Shown: in pieces, positions 18,208-27,357 of the stretch
Position numbering within the stretch: position 1 is the stretch's first letter
Layout of the letters: each line of letters opens with the position of its first letter
Origin: JAGVPT01 sp963772165
GTDB taxonomy: Bacteria > Bacteroidota > Ignavibacteria > UBA10030 > UBA8401
Direction: 5' to 3'
Length of the DNA stretch: 64,000 bases
NCBI GenBank assembly: GCA_963772165.1
Contig: CAVYWA010000023.1
Coordinates: forward strand, 1 to 64,000
Notes under the pieces: model-generated
Seen by the model: the letters and a program-made list of their open reading frames with translations, nothing else
What the model was told of the DNA's origin: nothing
Database searches by the model: none
Program-made: the position numbers and the translations under genes

Positions 18208-19029
18208 CTATTTTTTAAACCGTAAATGTACCATAAACATGATATTCAGTGAGTCCGAGATAAGAGTTCCTATTTTGTTCTTAAAATTCAAATTCTTTCT
18301 TACATTTTTAAATATTCGGTATTCATCGACAAGGATGATTCTGCTATCCCATTGCCGGATTTTTCTTGCAGATTCGAACCCCCATGTGAGGACGGCTTTT
18401 TCATCCATGCCGCTGTTTTGAATCACCTTTTTGTTGGCGACCTTTACCCCCAATGGTGAGCAAGCGTCGAAAACAATTTCGCTCTCCGGAAAAAGGTCCG
18501 CAAGGTTTATGAAAAATTTTTTGACTTCGTTTTCTTCAAAATAATAGAAGACACCCGCCGCAATAAACATAATATTGTCGACAATGTTCAGCTGCCGAAG
18601 CCATGTGCCGTCAAGAAAAGAACAGGCTAAGAACTTTCTTCTCTCATTTTCATGAATGAATTCTCTTCTCAGCGAAATTACCGGGGGGAGGTCAAGGTCA
18701 TACCAATAGATTTTTCCGTTGTCTATTCGTTCAAACGTGGTATCCAACCCGCAGCCAATGTTTACGATCGTTGCTCGAGGATATTCGTGTATGAATCGAT
18801 TGATGGTCCGGTCAATATGGAGGCTCCGTGCTATCCAGCCTAACTGGCTTATCGTGCTGGTGTTGATTGCAATTGTGGAGAAATCATAATCGATTTTTTT
18901 AATGATCTCGGCGGCAGTTGTATCGAGCAATGCCGGTTTTTTCTTTTGAGTCTCAACCGCACGTCCCCAGAGCGGGAGAAGGAGTGTCTTCTGAACATTT
19001 TGAAGTTGAAGCGGTATTTTAATAGACAT
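18208..19029 (-). CDS. SAM-dependent methyltransferase, leucine carboxyl methyltransferase (LCM/PPM1) family
   Basis: 273 residues. N-terminal segment typical of bacterial LCM-family O-methyltransferases ('ALLDTTAAEIIKKIDYDF'). The SAM motif is 'ATIVNIGCGLDTTFERI' followed by an acidic 'IYWYDLDLPPVISLRREFI', and motif IV is 'NIMFIAAGVFYYFEENEV'. Bacterial members often methylate carboxyl groups of small molecules or polyketide-type products; the substrate here is unknown. It stands alone, with no biosynthetic cluster beside it. Confidence 0.88.
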   Translation of the reverse strand: MSIKIPLQLQNVQKTLLLPLWGRAVETQKKKPALLDTTAAEIIKKIDYDFSTIAINTSTISQLGWIARSLHIDRTINRFIHEYPRATIVNIGCGLDTTFERIDNGKIYWYDLDLPPVISLRREFIHENERRKFLACSFLDGTWLRQLNIVDNIMFIAAGVFYYFEENEVKKFFINLADLFPESEIVFDACSPLGVKVANKKVIQNSGMDEKAVLTWGFESARKIRQWDSRIILVDEYRIFKNVRKNLNFKNKIGTLISDSLNIMFMVHLRFKK

Positions 19030-19117
19030 CGGTGATTTTTCCCGTGCTGCTTAACGTACTTATTACGAACAGGCTACCCGGTATGAGCTTCGATCATACA
19101 ATACTCAATCCGCTGCG

Positions 19118-19591
19118 CTACAGCGGGACCTTTCTGCTGAAGTATTTTGAATAGTCGCGCGGTGGGGCGGGAGAATATTCTTCTTTGATGAGATGTGAAG
19201 AAATAAGGAAGTCCGCAGTCGAACGATTGCAGGCGGTCGGTATATTATAGAGGACAGCGATCCGCAGCAATGCCTTTACGTCGACTTCGTGCGGCTGCGG
19301 TTCCATCGGATCCCAGAAAAAGATCAGGATATCAACACCTCCCTCCGCAATCATAGCGCCAAGTTGCTGGTCGCCGCCAAACGGACCCGATTTTAGTTTG
19401 ATGATTTTTATTTCATCACGATTTCTTGAGGCGGCATTTTTCTTCAACGCTTCGCTTACTAATTTTCCCGTCGTTCCCGTGCAAATCAGCTTATGGTTAA
19501 GGAGCGTACCGCCGTTATAGCTCACCCACTCCACCATATCTTTTTTGCAGTTGTCGTGCGCAACAAGCGCGATCCGTTTTACCGATTCCAT
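19118..19591 (-). CDS. mgsA: Methylglyoxal synthase
   Basis: Turns dihydroxyacetone phosphate into methylglyoxal and phosphate, an overflow bypass of lower glycolysis. 157 residues, normal length. Landmarks: 'RIALVAHDNCKKDMVEWV', phosphate loop 'ICTGTTGKL', the catalytic Asp in 'SGPFGGDQQLGAMIAEG' and the His in 'FFWDPMEPQPHEVDVKALLR', then 'YNIPTACNRSTADFLI'. Single gene, with a strong hairpin upstream at 19677-19713 insulating it from the previous gene. Confidence 0.96.
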   Translation of the reverse strand: MESVKRIALVAHDNCKKDMVEWVSYNGGTLLNHKLICTGTTGKLVSEALKKNAASRNRDEIKIIKLKSGPFGGDQQLGAMIAEGGVDILIFFWDPMEPQPHEVDVKALLRIAVLYNIPTACNRSTADFLISSHLIKEEYSPAPPRDYSKYFSRKVPL

Positions 19592-19676
19592 CCTTTTCTC
19601 CTCATTTTGTCATGGCTGCTATAATACAATAAATGGAAAATCATTTTGGGGAAAACTGCCGCCATCCGGTATAAAT

Positions 19677-19713
19677 AACAAACCCCGATGTTTTACAAAT
19701 ATCGGGGTTTGTT
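19677..19713. terminator. Bidirectional-looking hairpin terminator
   Basis: Perfect 13-bp stem AACAAACCCCGAT / ATCGGGGTTTGTT with an 11-nt loop. T-rich sequence follows on the plus strand (TTAAAT), and ATTTAT follows on the minus strand. It sits 20 bp past the stop of the membrane protein gene at 19733. Confidence 0.75.
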
Positions 19714-19732
19714 TTAAATGTTGCTGTTGCTT

Positions 19733-20146
19733 CTACGCTTTTGGAGCGGCTTCTTTTCTTCCGTACACCAACGCAATCACAACCCCTGCAATGATATACT
19801 CAACAAGCGTCAATAAGAACCAGTGGATCGCAAGCATATGAGGAATGGGAAAGCTTGCGTACGAACCAAACGCAAATCCGCTGGCCACGATCATTCCGAC
19901 ATAAAAGCCATACCGGATACCTTCCATAATGCCTTTGCTTTCGTATCCCTTGGAAAAGATAACTGCAAAAAAGAAGGCGGTGATGATCTTCACAACATGC
20001 AAAACCCACATCTTGGCCATCATATCCGTGCGCCATACATTTTGCATGGCCATGTAAGTGCTCATCAAAATAACGCCATGGATGAGCATATCAAGCACCT
20101 CGAGAGTAATGAACACTGCAACGAAACCGATCAACATTTTTTTCAT
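19733..20146 (-). CDS. Four-helix integral membrane protein of unknown function
   Basis: 137 residues from ATG 20146, chosen because AAGGAGGAGATCC lies just upstream; the longer open frame begins inside this site. Four hydrophobic segments: 'MLIGFVAVFITLEVLDMLIH', 'VLHVVKIITAFFFAVIF', 'GFYVGMIVASGFAFGSYA' and 'LLTLVEYIIAGVVIALVYG'. His residues follow the first helix. I do not recognise a named family. Single gene with a strong terminator. Confidence 0.75.
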   Translation of the reverse strand: MKKMLIGFVAVFITLEVLDMLIHGVILMSTYMAMQNVWRTDMMAKMWVLHVVKIITAFFFAVIFSKGYESKGIMEGIRYGFYVGMIVASGFAFGSYASFPIPHMLAIHWFLLTLVEYIIAGVVIALVYGRKEAAPKA

Positions 20147-20247
20147 GGATCTCCTCCTTAGTTGTGAGTTTGGAAAAATGTCGCTGGTGGTTTCAAAATC
20201 GAGCAAGTATAGAGATATATGGGGAGATTGTCAAGTGGCGAGGGGAT

Positions 20248-20289
20248 GAATTATGAATTATGAATTATGAATTTTAAGTTAAAAATTAA
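20248..20289. repeat. Heptamer tandem array (GAATTAT)n
   Basis: Three perfect GAATTAT units, then GAATTTT, AAGTTAA and AAATTAA, all in 7-bp register. Lies between the membrane protein start and the ettA stop. Confidence 0.8.
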
Positions 20290-20325
20290 AAAAGGCATCT
20301 GTATATGTAAAACATATTCTGTAAA

Positions 20326-20353
20326 ACTTAAAACTTTAGGCTTACAACTTCTG
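20326..20353. repeat. Degenerate heptamer array next to the ettA stop
   Basis: Four units in 7-bp register: ACTTAAA, ACTTTAG, GCTTACA, ACTTCTG. Ends just before the ettA stop codon at 20359. Confidence 0.5.
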
Positions 20354-20358
20354 CTTAC

Positions 20359-22032
20359 TCACTCCCTCATCAGTTTCTTATACTTGATCCTGTGCGGTTG
20401 GTCGGCGGTGATGCCGAGGCGTTTTTTTCTGTCTTCTTCATATTCGGTATAATTTCCGTCGTACCAGAAAACCTTGCTGTCTCCCTCGAATGCAAGAATA
20501 TGCGTTGCGATGCGGTCGAGAAACCAGCGGTCGTGGGAGATGACAACGGCACAACCGGCAAAATTCATCAACGCTTCCTCGAGTGCGCGAAGCGTATTCA
20601 CGTCGAGGTCGTTTGTCGGCTCGTCCAACAAAAGAACGTTGGCCCCTTCTTTGAGTATTTTTGCCAGATGGACGCGGTTGCGTTCCCCTCCTGAAAGCTC
20701 TCCGGTTTTTTTCTGCTGGTCGGTTCCGCTGAAATTAAACCGCGCCACGTAAGCACGTGAATTGACCTCACGAGTACCAAGCTTTAGAATATCCTCACCC
20801 CCGGAAATCTCTTGCCAGATGGTTTTCTCCGGGGCGAGCGGGCGGTTCTGGTCAACGTAGGCAAGTTTCACCGTTTCTCCGATTTTTATCTCGCCGCTGT
20901 CCGGTTTCTCCTGACCGGTAATCATGCGGAAGAGCGTTGTCTTGCCCGCTCCATTCGGGCCGATAACACCGATAATGCCTCCGTGAGGGAGTGAAAAATT
21001 CATCTCTTCGCAAAGAAGATTATCGCCGTACGCCTTCGATACATTGTGGGCCTCGATTGCAACGTCACCCAGTCGCGGACCTGAAGGAATAAATATTTCC
21101 AGCTCGTCATCCCGTTTTTCCGATTCATCGGCAAGCATTTTTTCGTAGGCCGCAATGCGCGCCTTGCTTTTTGCATGGCGCCCTTTCGGGTTCATGCGAA
21201 CCCACTCCAGTTCCTCCGATAGTGCTTTCTGCCGTTTCGATTCCTGTTTCTCTTCAAGTTTAAGCCGTTGCTGCTTCTGCTCCAGCCAGGAAGAGTAATT
21301 TCCTTTGAAAGGAATCCCTTCGCCCCTGTCCAATTCCAGAATCCATCCTGCCACGTTGTCAAGAAAATATCTGTCGTGCGTTACGGCGAGAACGGTCCCT
21401 TTGTACTGGCTGAGATGCTGTTCAAGCCATGCGACCGATTCGGCGTCGAGATGGTTTGTCGGTTCATCGAGGAGCAACACATCCGGTTCTTGAAGAAGAA
21501 GGCGGCAGAGCGCGACACGCCGGCGTTCTCCGCCGGAGAGAACTTTTACCGGAGTATCGCCGGGGGGGCAGCGAAGAGCGTCCATGGCTTGTTCAAGTTT
21601 GCTGTCGATATCCCATGCATTGAGGTGCTCGATCTTCTCCTGAAGATTTCCCTGCTTCTCCAGCAATTTATCGATATCAGCGTCCGGTTCGCCAAACTTC
21701 GCGGTGACGGCCTCGTACTCTTTAATGAGGGCAACGATTTCATGGACGCCTTCTTCGACAGTTTCCTTTACCGTTTTTGCCGCGTCGAGCTGAGGCTCCT
21801 GCGGAAGATACCCGAACGAGATTCCTTTCTGCGAGGTAATCTCGCCAACGTACTCTTTATCAAGCCCGGCGATAATTCTCAGCAGAGTGCTTTTCCCGGC
21901 ACCGTTCAATCCCAGCACGCCAATCTTTGCACCGTAAAAGAACGACAGATAGATATCTTTCAACACCTGTTTGTTCGGTTTGTGGATTTTCCCCACGCCG
22001 ACCATTGAAAAAATAATTTTATTGTCGCTCAT
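20359..22032 (-). CDS. ettA: ABC-F protein EttA (energy-dependent translational throttle)
   Basis: Cytoplasmic ABC-F ATPase that binds the ribosomal E site and gates the first elongation steps according to energy charge. 557 residues. Two ABC cassettes: 'GLNGAGKSTLLRIIAGLDKE' and 'GPNGAGKTTLFRMITGQEKP' Walker A loops, two signature motifs ('LSGGERRRVALCRLLL', 'LSGGERNRVHLAKILK') and two Walker B/switch pairs ('LLLDEPTNHLD', 'LLLDEPTNDLD'). Between them lies the charged linker 'EWVRMNPKGRHAKSKARI' of the EttA subgroup. No transmembrane domains, as expected. Stand-alone gene. Confidence 0.96.
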   Translation of the reverse strand: MSDNKIIFSMVGVGKIHKPNKQVLKDIYLSFFYGAKIGVLGLNGAGKSTLLRIIAGLDKEYVGEITSQKGISFGYLPQEPQLDAAKTVKETVEEGVHEIVALIKEYEAVTAKFGEPDADIDKLLEKQGNLQEKIEHLNAWDIDSKLEQAMDALRCPPGDTPVKVLSGGERRRVALCRLLLQEPDVLLLDEPTNHLDAESVAWLEQHLSQYKGTVLAVTHDRYFLDNVAGWILELDRGEGIPFKGNYSSWLEQKQQRLKLEEKQESKRQKALSEELEWVRMNPKGRHAKSKARIAAYEKMLADESEKRDDELEIFIPSGPRLGDVAIEAHNVSKAYGDNLLCEEMNFSLPHGGIIGVIGPNGAGKTTLFRMITGQEKPDSGEIKIGETVKLAYVDQNRPLAPEKTIWQEISGGEDILKLGTREVNSRAYVARFNFSGTDQQKKTGELSGGERNRVHLAKILKEGANVLLLDEPTNDLDVNTLRALEEALMNFAGCAVVISHDRWFLDRIATHILAFEGDSKVFWYDGNYTEYEEDRKKRLGITADQPHRIKYKKLMRE

Positions 22033-22049
22033 TGAACTCCTAAAATTAA

Positions 22050-22074
22050 CGTTCCCAAGTTACGCTTGGGAACG
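22050..22074. repeat. Short palindromic repeat (CGTTCCCAAG family)
   Basis: Perfect 10-bp stem CGTTCCCAAG / CTTGGGAACG with a 5-nt loop, followed by AGAT. A second, slightly diverged copy is at 30006-30034. It lies just upstream of the ettA start. Confidence 0.75.
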
Positions 22075-22185
22075 AGATGAAGTTGTAGCACACCAGAATT
22101 TGAAAAGTTGTTTCTTGCTCTGAAAAACCCTCAGGAGATTTCCGGGTTTATCCCCTCCTTCATTGCCGACATTGCTCGACGGTGA

Positions 22186-24816
22186 TCAAATCCAGTTTTT
22201 CCTAAGCAAGATAGCTTTAATGGCTTGAGTGAGAACGACGTAGCAAAGAAGCGTTACAAAAAGAATCGGCCAATACAAAACCGGAAGTCCCGTCAGCCCG
22301 AGTGATGGTGCCAGGCTTGAATGAGGCAGCCACATTCCTACGCCCATGATAATGCCGGAAGTGAGAATGAGCGGGACACTTGGCAGACTTTGAATGAATG
22401 GAATCTTGTTAGTACGGATGATATGAATAATAAGTGTCTGGGTCATGAGTGACTCGACAAACCAGCCCGTTTGAAATAAGGTAGCGTGTGAAGGATCCCA
22501 ACAGTTGAAAACATACAGCATAACAAAATAGGTGGTGTAGTCAAAGATGGAACTGATTGGACCGATGTAAAGAATGAATCGAGTGATCTCAGTCATCGAC
22601 CACGGACGCGGCCGGTCAATTTGTTCGGGATCGACGTTATCGGTAGGGATTGGAACCTGCGAGAAATCGTACAGCAGGTTGTTGGTAAGCACCTGGATGG
22701 GCAACATCGGAACGAAAGGTAAAAATGCGCTTGCTCCAAGCACGCTGAACATGTTTCCAAAGTTCGAGCTTGCACCCATCCGGACGTACTTGACAATATT
22801 TGCAAACACCTTCCGGCCTTCGAGCACACCTTCTTCAAGGACCATGAGGCTCTTTTCAAGAAGAATAACATCAGCAGACTCTTTCGCAATATCCACAGCG
22901 GTATCGACGGAAATGCCCACATCGGCGGCACGCAAAGCAGGCGCGTCGTTGATACCATCGCCCATGAACCCAACCGTATGCCCTTTGGCGCGCAATGCCT
23001 GAACGATGCGTTGTTTATGGGCGGGGGAAAGTCTTGCAAAGATATGGATATTTCCGACGGCTTCGGCTAATTGTTCGTCCGACATCGCTTCAATGTCTGT
23101 ACCGAGGAGAATGCGCTCGGTCGACAGTCCGACATCGTGGCATACTTTCTTCGTCACAAGATCGTTATCCCCGGTAAGGATTTTGACGGTGACCCCGTGT
23201 TTTTGAAGAACGGCAATAGCCGGGCCGGCGCTTTCCTTTGGCGGATCAAGAAATGCAACATATCCTATAAGCACCAATTCTTGTTCATCATCTTTTGAGT
23301 ATGCTGCACGTTGTACTAAATCCTTATAGGCAACAGCAAGTACGCGAAAGCCATCTGCGCTCAAGCGCTCGTACTCGTCACGCAAATCCTGAATGAGAAT
23401 CGGATCCATCGGAAGGATTTCTCCGTCCAGCTCGAAACGCGTACATCGCCGGAAGACCTCCTCGGGTGCTCCCTTCGTTAAGAGACGATGTGTGCCGTTC
23501 GGCATTTGTACGACCACTGACATCATGCGGCGCGAGAAATCAAACGGAATCTCATCGACCTTGGTATACTGTTCGATGCTTTCGTGTTCCCGCACTTCGC
23601 GGTGGTCGAGGATCGCACGATCAAGGACGTTCTTCAAGCCGGTTTGAAAATGACTGATGAGGTACGCATCGAGCAATACGGGATCGTCTTGCTTGCCGAC
23701 CACATCGCAATATTGCTCCAGGATAACATGGTCAATCGTCAGTGTCCCGGTCTTGTCTGTGCAAAGCACATCCATCGCCCCAAAATTCTGGATCGAGTTC
23801 AGCCTTTTAACAATGACCTTTTTCCGTGACATCAGTATTGCGCCTCGCGAGAGACTCACGGAGACGATCATCGGCAGCATCTCCGGCGTGAGACCGACGG
23901 CAACAGCAAGCGCAAAAAAGAACGCCTCGCCCCAATTGCCTTTCGTGAAGCCGTTAATAAGAAACACCAACGGCACCATCACCGCCATAAAGCGGATCAT
24001 CAGCCATGTGAAGCGTTTGATCCCTTTGTCAAAGCTCGTCTCCACCTGCTGTCCCGTCAAACTCGCTGCCATGCTGCCGAAGTACGTTCGTTTCCCGGAA
24101 GCGACGACAACTGCGGTTGCAGCGCCGCTTTCCACGCTTGTCCCGAGAAAACAGATATTCGAGAATTCAAGCGGTGAGATTTTATCCCGCGTTTCCCGGG
24201 TATCATATTTCTCTACGGGCAGCGATTCTCCGGTGAGGCTTGCTTGAATGATGAAGAGATCTTTTGAGGAAATGACACGAATGTCGGCAGGTATCATATC
24301 TCCGGCCGAGAGCTTCACGATGTCTCCTGGCACTAATTCTTTCAGCGGAATTTCCGTCGGGACGCCTTGACGAATGACTGTTGCAGTGACCTTGATCATC
24401 GCTTTCAATTTAGCTGCGGCCGTATCTGCCCGAGTTTCTTGAATAAATTTCAGCAGCACTCCAAGAACGACCATTAAAGTCATCACCGTCCCCGCACGCA
24501 CGTCGCCTGTTGCAAATGAGATCGTCGCCAATACCGCAAGAAGAATAACAAGCGGATTCCGCATTGTGATCAACAACCGCCATGGCCAGCCATGTTGGGT
24601 CTCTTGCGCTACTTCATTCAATCCATACTTTTGCCTACGCTCCTCCGCCTCAGCCTCAATAAGGCCCTGCGGTGAGGTACCAAGCTTGGTAAGAACATCA
24701 TTGACCTCGGCATGAGCTGCTTCGACAAGCTGCGGCGAGATGTGGATCGCATTAGCCGACTTATTCTTTTGGGTCGATAGTCGGTTAATTATGGTATTCA
24801 ACGGTAGGGTCGGCAT
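22186..24816 (-). CDS. mgtA: Magnesium-translocating P-type ATPase
   Basis: Inner-membrane P3B-type ATPase that imports Mg2+. 876 residues, full length. N-terminal cytoplasmic region, then paired helices from about residue 85; actuator loop 'QASLTGESLPVEKYD' (TGES 195-198); phosphorylation site D354 in 'VLCTDKTGTLT'; nucleotide-binding 'LTKGAPEEVFRRC'; hinge 'GFMGDGINDAPALRAADVGI'; and a C-terminal set of six helices including 'NNLLYDFSQVPIPTDNVDPE', which is diagnostic for MgtA/MgtB. I see no confident M-box leader in the 228 bp upstream. Stand-alone gene. Confidence 0.95.
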   Translation of the reverse strand: MPTLPLNTIINRLSTQKNKSANAIHISPQLVEAAHAEVNDVLTKLGTSPQGLIEAEAEERRQKYGLNEVAQETQHGWPWRLLITMRNPLVILLAVLATISFATGDVRAGTVMTLMVVLGVLLKFIQETRADTAAAKLKAMIKVTATVIRQGVPTEIPLKELVPGDIVKLSAGDMIPADIRVISSKDLFIIQASLTGESLPVEKYDTRETRDKISPLEFSNICFLGTSVESGAATAVVVASGKRTYFGSMAASLTGQQVETSFDKGIKRFTWLMIRFMAVMVPLVFLINGFTKGNWGEAFFFALAVAVGLTPEMLPMIVSVSLSRGAILMSRKKVIVKRLNSIQNFGAMDVLCTDKTGTLTIDHVILEQYCDVVGKQDDPVLLDAYLISHFQTGLKNVLDRAILDHREVREHESIEQYTKVDEIPFDFSRRMMSVVVQMPNGTHRLLTKGAPEEVFRRCTRFELDGEILPMDPILIQDLRDEYERLSADGFRVLAVAYKDLVQRAAYSKDDEQELVLIGYVAFLDPPKESAGPAIAVLQKHGVTVKILTGDNDLVTKKVCHDVGLSTERILLGTDIEAMSDEQLAEAVGNIHIFARLSPAHKQRIVQALRAKGHTVGFMGDGINDAPALRAADVGISVDTAVDIAKESADVILLEKSLMVLEEGVLEGRKVFANIVKYVRMGASSNFGNMFSVLGASAFLPFVPMLPIQVLTNNLLYDFSQVPIPTDNVDPEQIDRPRPWSMTEITRFILYIGPISSIFDYTTYFVMLYVFNCWDPSHATLFQTGWFVESLMTQTLIIHIIRTNKIPFIQSLPSVPLILTSGIIMGVGMWLPHSSLAPSLGLTGLPVLYWPILFVTLLCYVVLTQAIKAILLRKNWI

Positions 24817-25044
24817 CTTGAACGTTGATTTTTTTATGAATATCCGGAGTTAAATCATCGCATGCAGGTAATTTCTCTGCACGCTCTTTGGGTATCGCCA
24901 AAATCAGACCCCAACGCAATTGCACAGACCACCAACAGCACAAACGAACGTACGTGCGAATCAGCGATATAACGTGGGATTTGAATTGCTATGAAGATAT
25001 TGAAAAGGAGCCTGAGAGGCAATAAAGAAACAGTAAGCGAACTG

Positions 25045-25857
25045 TTATTTTACAGCTACCGAACGGTGTAAGATCTTTTTGTAACTCGCCCATGCAGTGC
25101 TGTCTGCCAGCGGAATGACATGATAGGTTTCCCGTTTCCGAAGCCGCAAAATTTCGGCGCACCGGTCCTGAGAATTCGGGTGCGTACTGATCCACTCGAA
25201 GCGTTTCGGAATGTCGTTTTTCTCCTGCGATAGACGGAAGAGCACGTCGGCAAACGCCCCGGGGTCGATATCCGCTTTCGCCATCATGTGCACGGCCGAA
25301 GCATCCGCCTCGCTTTCCAGCTGCCTGTCGAAGGCCGTAGACGAGAGCAGTCTTGCAGTTTCTCTTGCAATCTCCCCGTTTGCTTCGCCGCCGGCAAGAG
25401 CTGCCAGCATCGACAACCCCACTTCTTTCCGAAGCCTTTTCATGATGTCCCCATGCTCGATGTGGCCGATTTCGTGAGCGAGCACGCCGCTTAATTCTTC
25501 CGGCGATCTGCAGTAGCGTATCATGCCCGTGTAGACAACAAGGTGCCGGTCGGGGAGCGCAATCGCATTGACCTCATCGCGGACGATAATGTGCAGGATT
25601 ATTGAGGTATCGTTGATGCCGTTTGCCGTACAGAGCCTGTTTTTGATGCCGTTGACGAACGAGTACACGGTATCGGAATGAAGTTCACCGCCCCCTTTCT
25701 GCAGCTCGTCGAGAATCAAATTTCCCAGGTTACGCTCGGCCTCCTTCGTCAGTTCATCAACCCGGAAATGCTTAAGATAATCGATGTTGCCGAGCAGGAA
25801 CCATACGCCGAGAAAAAGAGCTGCGAGAACGATGAAGTGAACAATGATCTTCGTCAT
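25045..25857 (-). CDS. M48-family membrane-anchored metalloprotease
   Basis: 270 residues with an N-terminal helix ('IIVHFIVLAALFLGVWFLLG'), then a zinc protease domain. HEIGH motif at H128-E129-H132 in 'LSGVLAHEIGHIEHGD'; third ligand E183 in 'QLESEADASAVHMM'. The C-terminal 'WISTHPNSQDRCAEI' is typical of the HtpX/BepA-like M48 group. Likely periplasmic or membrane-facing, in protein quality control or lipoprotein turnover. Last gene of a four-gene operon: its start overlaps the region of the upstream gene's stop. Confidence 0.92.
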   Translation of the reverse strand: MTKIIVHFIVLAALFLGVWFLLGNIDYLKHFRVDELTKEAERNLGNLILDELQKGGGELHSDTVYSFVNGIKNRLCTANGINDTSIILHIIVRDEVNAIALPDRHLVVYTGMIRYCRSPEELSGVLAHEIGHIEHGDIMKRLRKEVGLSMLAALAGGEANGEIARETARLLSSTAFDRQLESEADASAVHMMAKADIDPGAFADVLFRLSQEKNDIPKRFEWISTHPNSQDRCAEILRLRKRETYHVIPLADSTAWASYKKILHRSVAVK

Positions 25858-25858
25858 G

Positions 25859-26287
25859 CTATGCTTTCACCAGCGTTTCCGTCAGCGGACCAAAGAACCA
25901 CCAGACGACATGTTTCCCCTTCCGTGTTTGAACGGCGGCGTAGATGGTTGCAATGAATTCAACGAGGTTAAACAGTATAATGGTGAGGATGTACGCAAAG
26001 TAGTTGTTCGATATGTTCGTGCGGTCGAAAATAATTCCGAGGGTCCAGTACACCCCCGCGGCGTTGACCGGCAAAGTAAATCCCTGTGCGAGCAGCGTTT
26101 GCGTGCAATGCCAGCGGACGAAGCGTGCCGATTTCCTGTTTGAAAAGTAGAAGATCGCGGACGCGATGACATTCACAATCGGCAGCGGGAGTCCGATCAT
26201 AATCACAACGAGCGACATCAAATAACTGTTCGAGGCTCTTTCGTTTTCGTAATCATCGGGCGTGTAGGAAAACTCCTTGAGGGACAC
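25859..26287 (-). CDS. DUF4870/Tic20-like small membrane protein
   Basis: 142 residues from GTG 26287, chosen because it follows the previous stop by 1 bp and has AAAGGAT upstream; the longer frame runs back into that gene. Residues 1-20 are cytoplasmic ('VSLKEFSYTPDDYENERASN'), followed by three to four hydrophobic helices and the segment 'KSARFVRWHCTQTLLAQGFT', which matches the F-x-x-x-H-x-x-Q pattern of DUF4870/Tic20-type proteins. Role unknown. Second to last gene of the TM2-DUF2752-DUF4870-like-M48 set. Confidence 0.75.
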   Translation of the reverse strand: MSLKEFSYTPDDYENERASNSYLMSLVVIMIGLPLPIVNVIASAIFYFSNRKSARFVRWHCTQTLLAQGFTLPVNAAGVYWTLGIIFDRTNISNNYFAYILTIILFNLVEFIATIYAAVQTRKGKHVVWWFFGPLTETLVKA

Positions 26288-26288
26288 G

Positions 26289-26702
26289 TTACAATCCTTT
26301 CGCAATATTCCACACCCAGTTGAGTGCGACGATCGCAACGGCAAATACCGCCAGAACTCTGTTATGCGAGAGAAGATGCTCCATTTGTACATAGCGGCGG
26401 TAAAAACTGTCGCTCCGGCTGATCGTGTCCACCATGATCCACAACGGAATGACAACGAGTGCAAGAGCAAGCACCATACCGAACGGGTTCATCATGAATG
26501 ATTCGCGGAACTGCCCACGGATCAATAGCAGCAGCGAACGGGTCGTGCCGCATGAAGGGCACGGGAGGCCGGTGACCTCTTTAAACAGACAGACCGAGGG
26601 AATCGCTGCATGCGCCGAGCGCTCTATGAAATTCCAACCGAGCCAAATGTAACCGGCCAGTGAAAGACAGGCAAGAATGATGTAGAGATTTCTCTTGACC
26701 AT
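26289..26702 (-). CDS. DUF2752 domain membrane protein
   Basis: 137 residues. DUF2752 signature 'CLFKEVTGLPCPSCGTTRSL' (C-P-x-C-G-x-T-R), then 'GQFRESFMMNPFGMVLALAL'. Three membrane helices. The two cysteines and the TR motif are intact. Function of the family is unknown; it often sits beside TM2-domain genes, as here, where the TM2 gene ends 7 bp upstream. Confidence 0.9.
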   Translation of the reverse strand: MVKRNLYIILACLSLAGYIWLGWNFIERSAHAAIPSVCLFKEVTGLPCPSCGTTRSLLLLIRGQFRESFMMNPFGMVLALALVVIPLWIMVDTISRSDSFYRRYVQMEHLLSHNRVLAVFAVAIVALNWVWNIAKGL

Positions 26703-26709
26703 AGATCAA

Positions 26710-27048
26710 TTAGAAGAGAACCTGCAAGATGCGGTGCAAATTGTATTCGCGAGTTTTTCCAAGGATCAGGAACCAATCGACGATTGTCCAGATGCCGAGC
26801 CCGCCGCATGTCAAAAGTTTTGCGATTCCGAGGCCGACCTCGCCGAGCATGAACCGGTCGATGCCGAAATGTCCGCCAATAAGCGAAACAATAAGCATCG
26901 TCGTCGGGTCCTTGAGATTCACACCCTGGATTTGAAGAAGCTTTGAATCATCGAGCTTCAATAATTTTTCACGGATGGCCGGGAGCTGGTAGCCTTCGAA
27001 ATACTTGGAGGACATCATCATGTACATATCAACTTTTTGCGGGTCCAT
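26710..27048 (-). CDS. TM2 domain-containing protein
   Basis: 112 residues. N-terminal soluble helix region (1-46), then the TM2 domain: 'LIVSLIGGHFGIDRFMLGEV', 'GLGIAKLLTCGGLGIWTIVD' and 'WFLILGKTREYN'. Good ribosome binding site (AAAGGAAAT) before ATG 27048. First gene of a four-gene operon. Bacterial TM2 proteins are small membrane proteins of unknown role. Confidence 0.92.
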   Translation of the reverse strand: MDPQKVDMYMMMSSKYFEGYQLPAIREKLLKLDDSKLLQIQGVNLKDPTTMLIVSLIGGHFGIDRFMLGEVGLGIAKLLTCGGLGIWTIVDWFLILGKTREYNLHRILQVLF

Positions 27049-27257
27049 AAATATTTCCTTTCAATGAATGGTGTATAAGTGGACGATCAAATCCCCAGCA
27101 CGCGTGAAGCCCAGGCCGTGTTAGCCGCGGGATAAACCCCCGAAACTTAATAATCGCTTCTTCAAAAAGCAACGAATGATTGTATTTGGTAGTGGTACCG
27201 GTTGAGTAAGAAATTGTCAACACATTGGATTGGCAATGGGATCTTTTGAAGAATAAA

Positions 27258-27304
27258 GTCATTGCGAGGATCCCGACGATTTTCGTCGGGAGACGAAGCA
27301 ATCC
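27258..27304. repeat. Dispersed hairpin repeat, copy A
   Basis: Begins GTCATTGCGAGG, contains the hairpin CCCGACG-ATTTT-CGTCGGG and ends GACGAAGCAATCC. A near-identical copy lies in the opposite orientation at 34173-34221. The rest of the 309-bp gap (27049-27357) shows no gene. Confidence 0.8.
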
Positions 27305-27357
27305 TTTTATTTAATGGAGATTATCCTGCTGTACACGATCCCTTCGGAAGGGTTCAA

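Noticed and set aside
24817..25044. M-box (Mg2+) riboswitch before mgtA
   Set aside because: I could not find the conserved M-box core or a convincing terminator stem; a covariance search would be needed.
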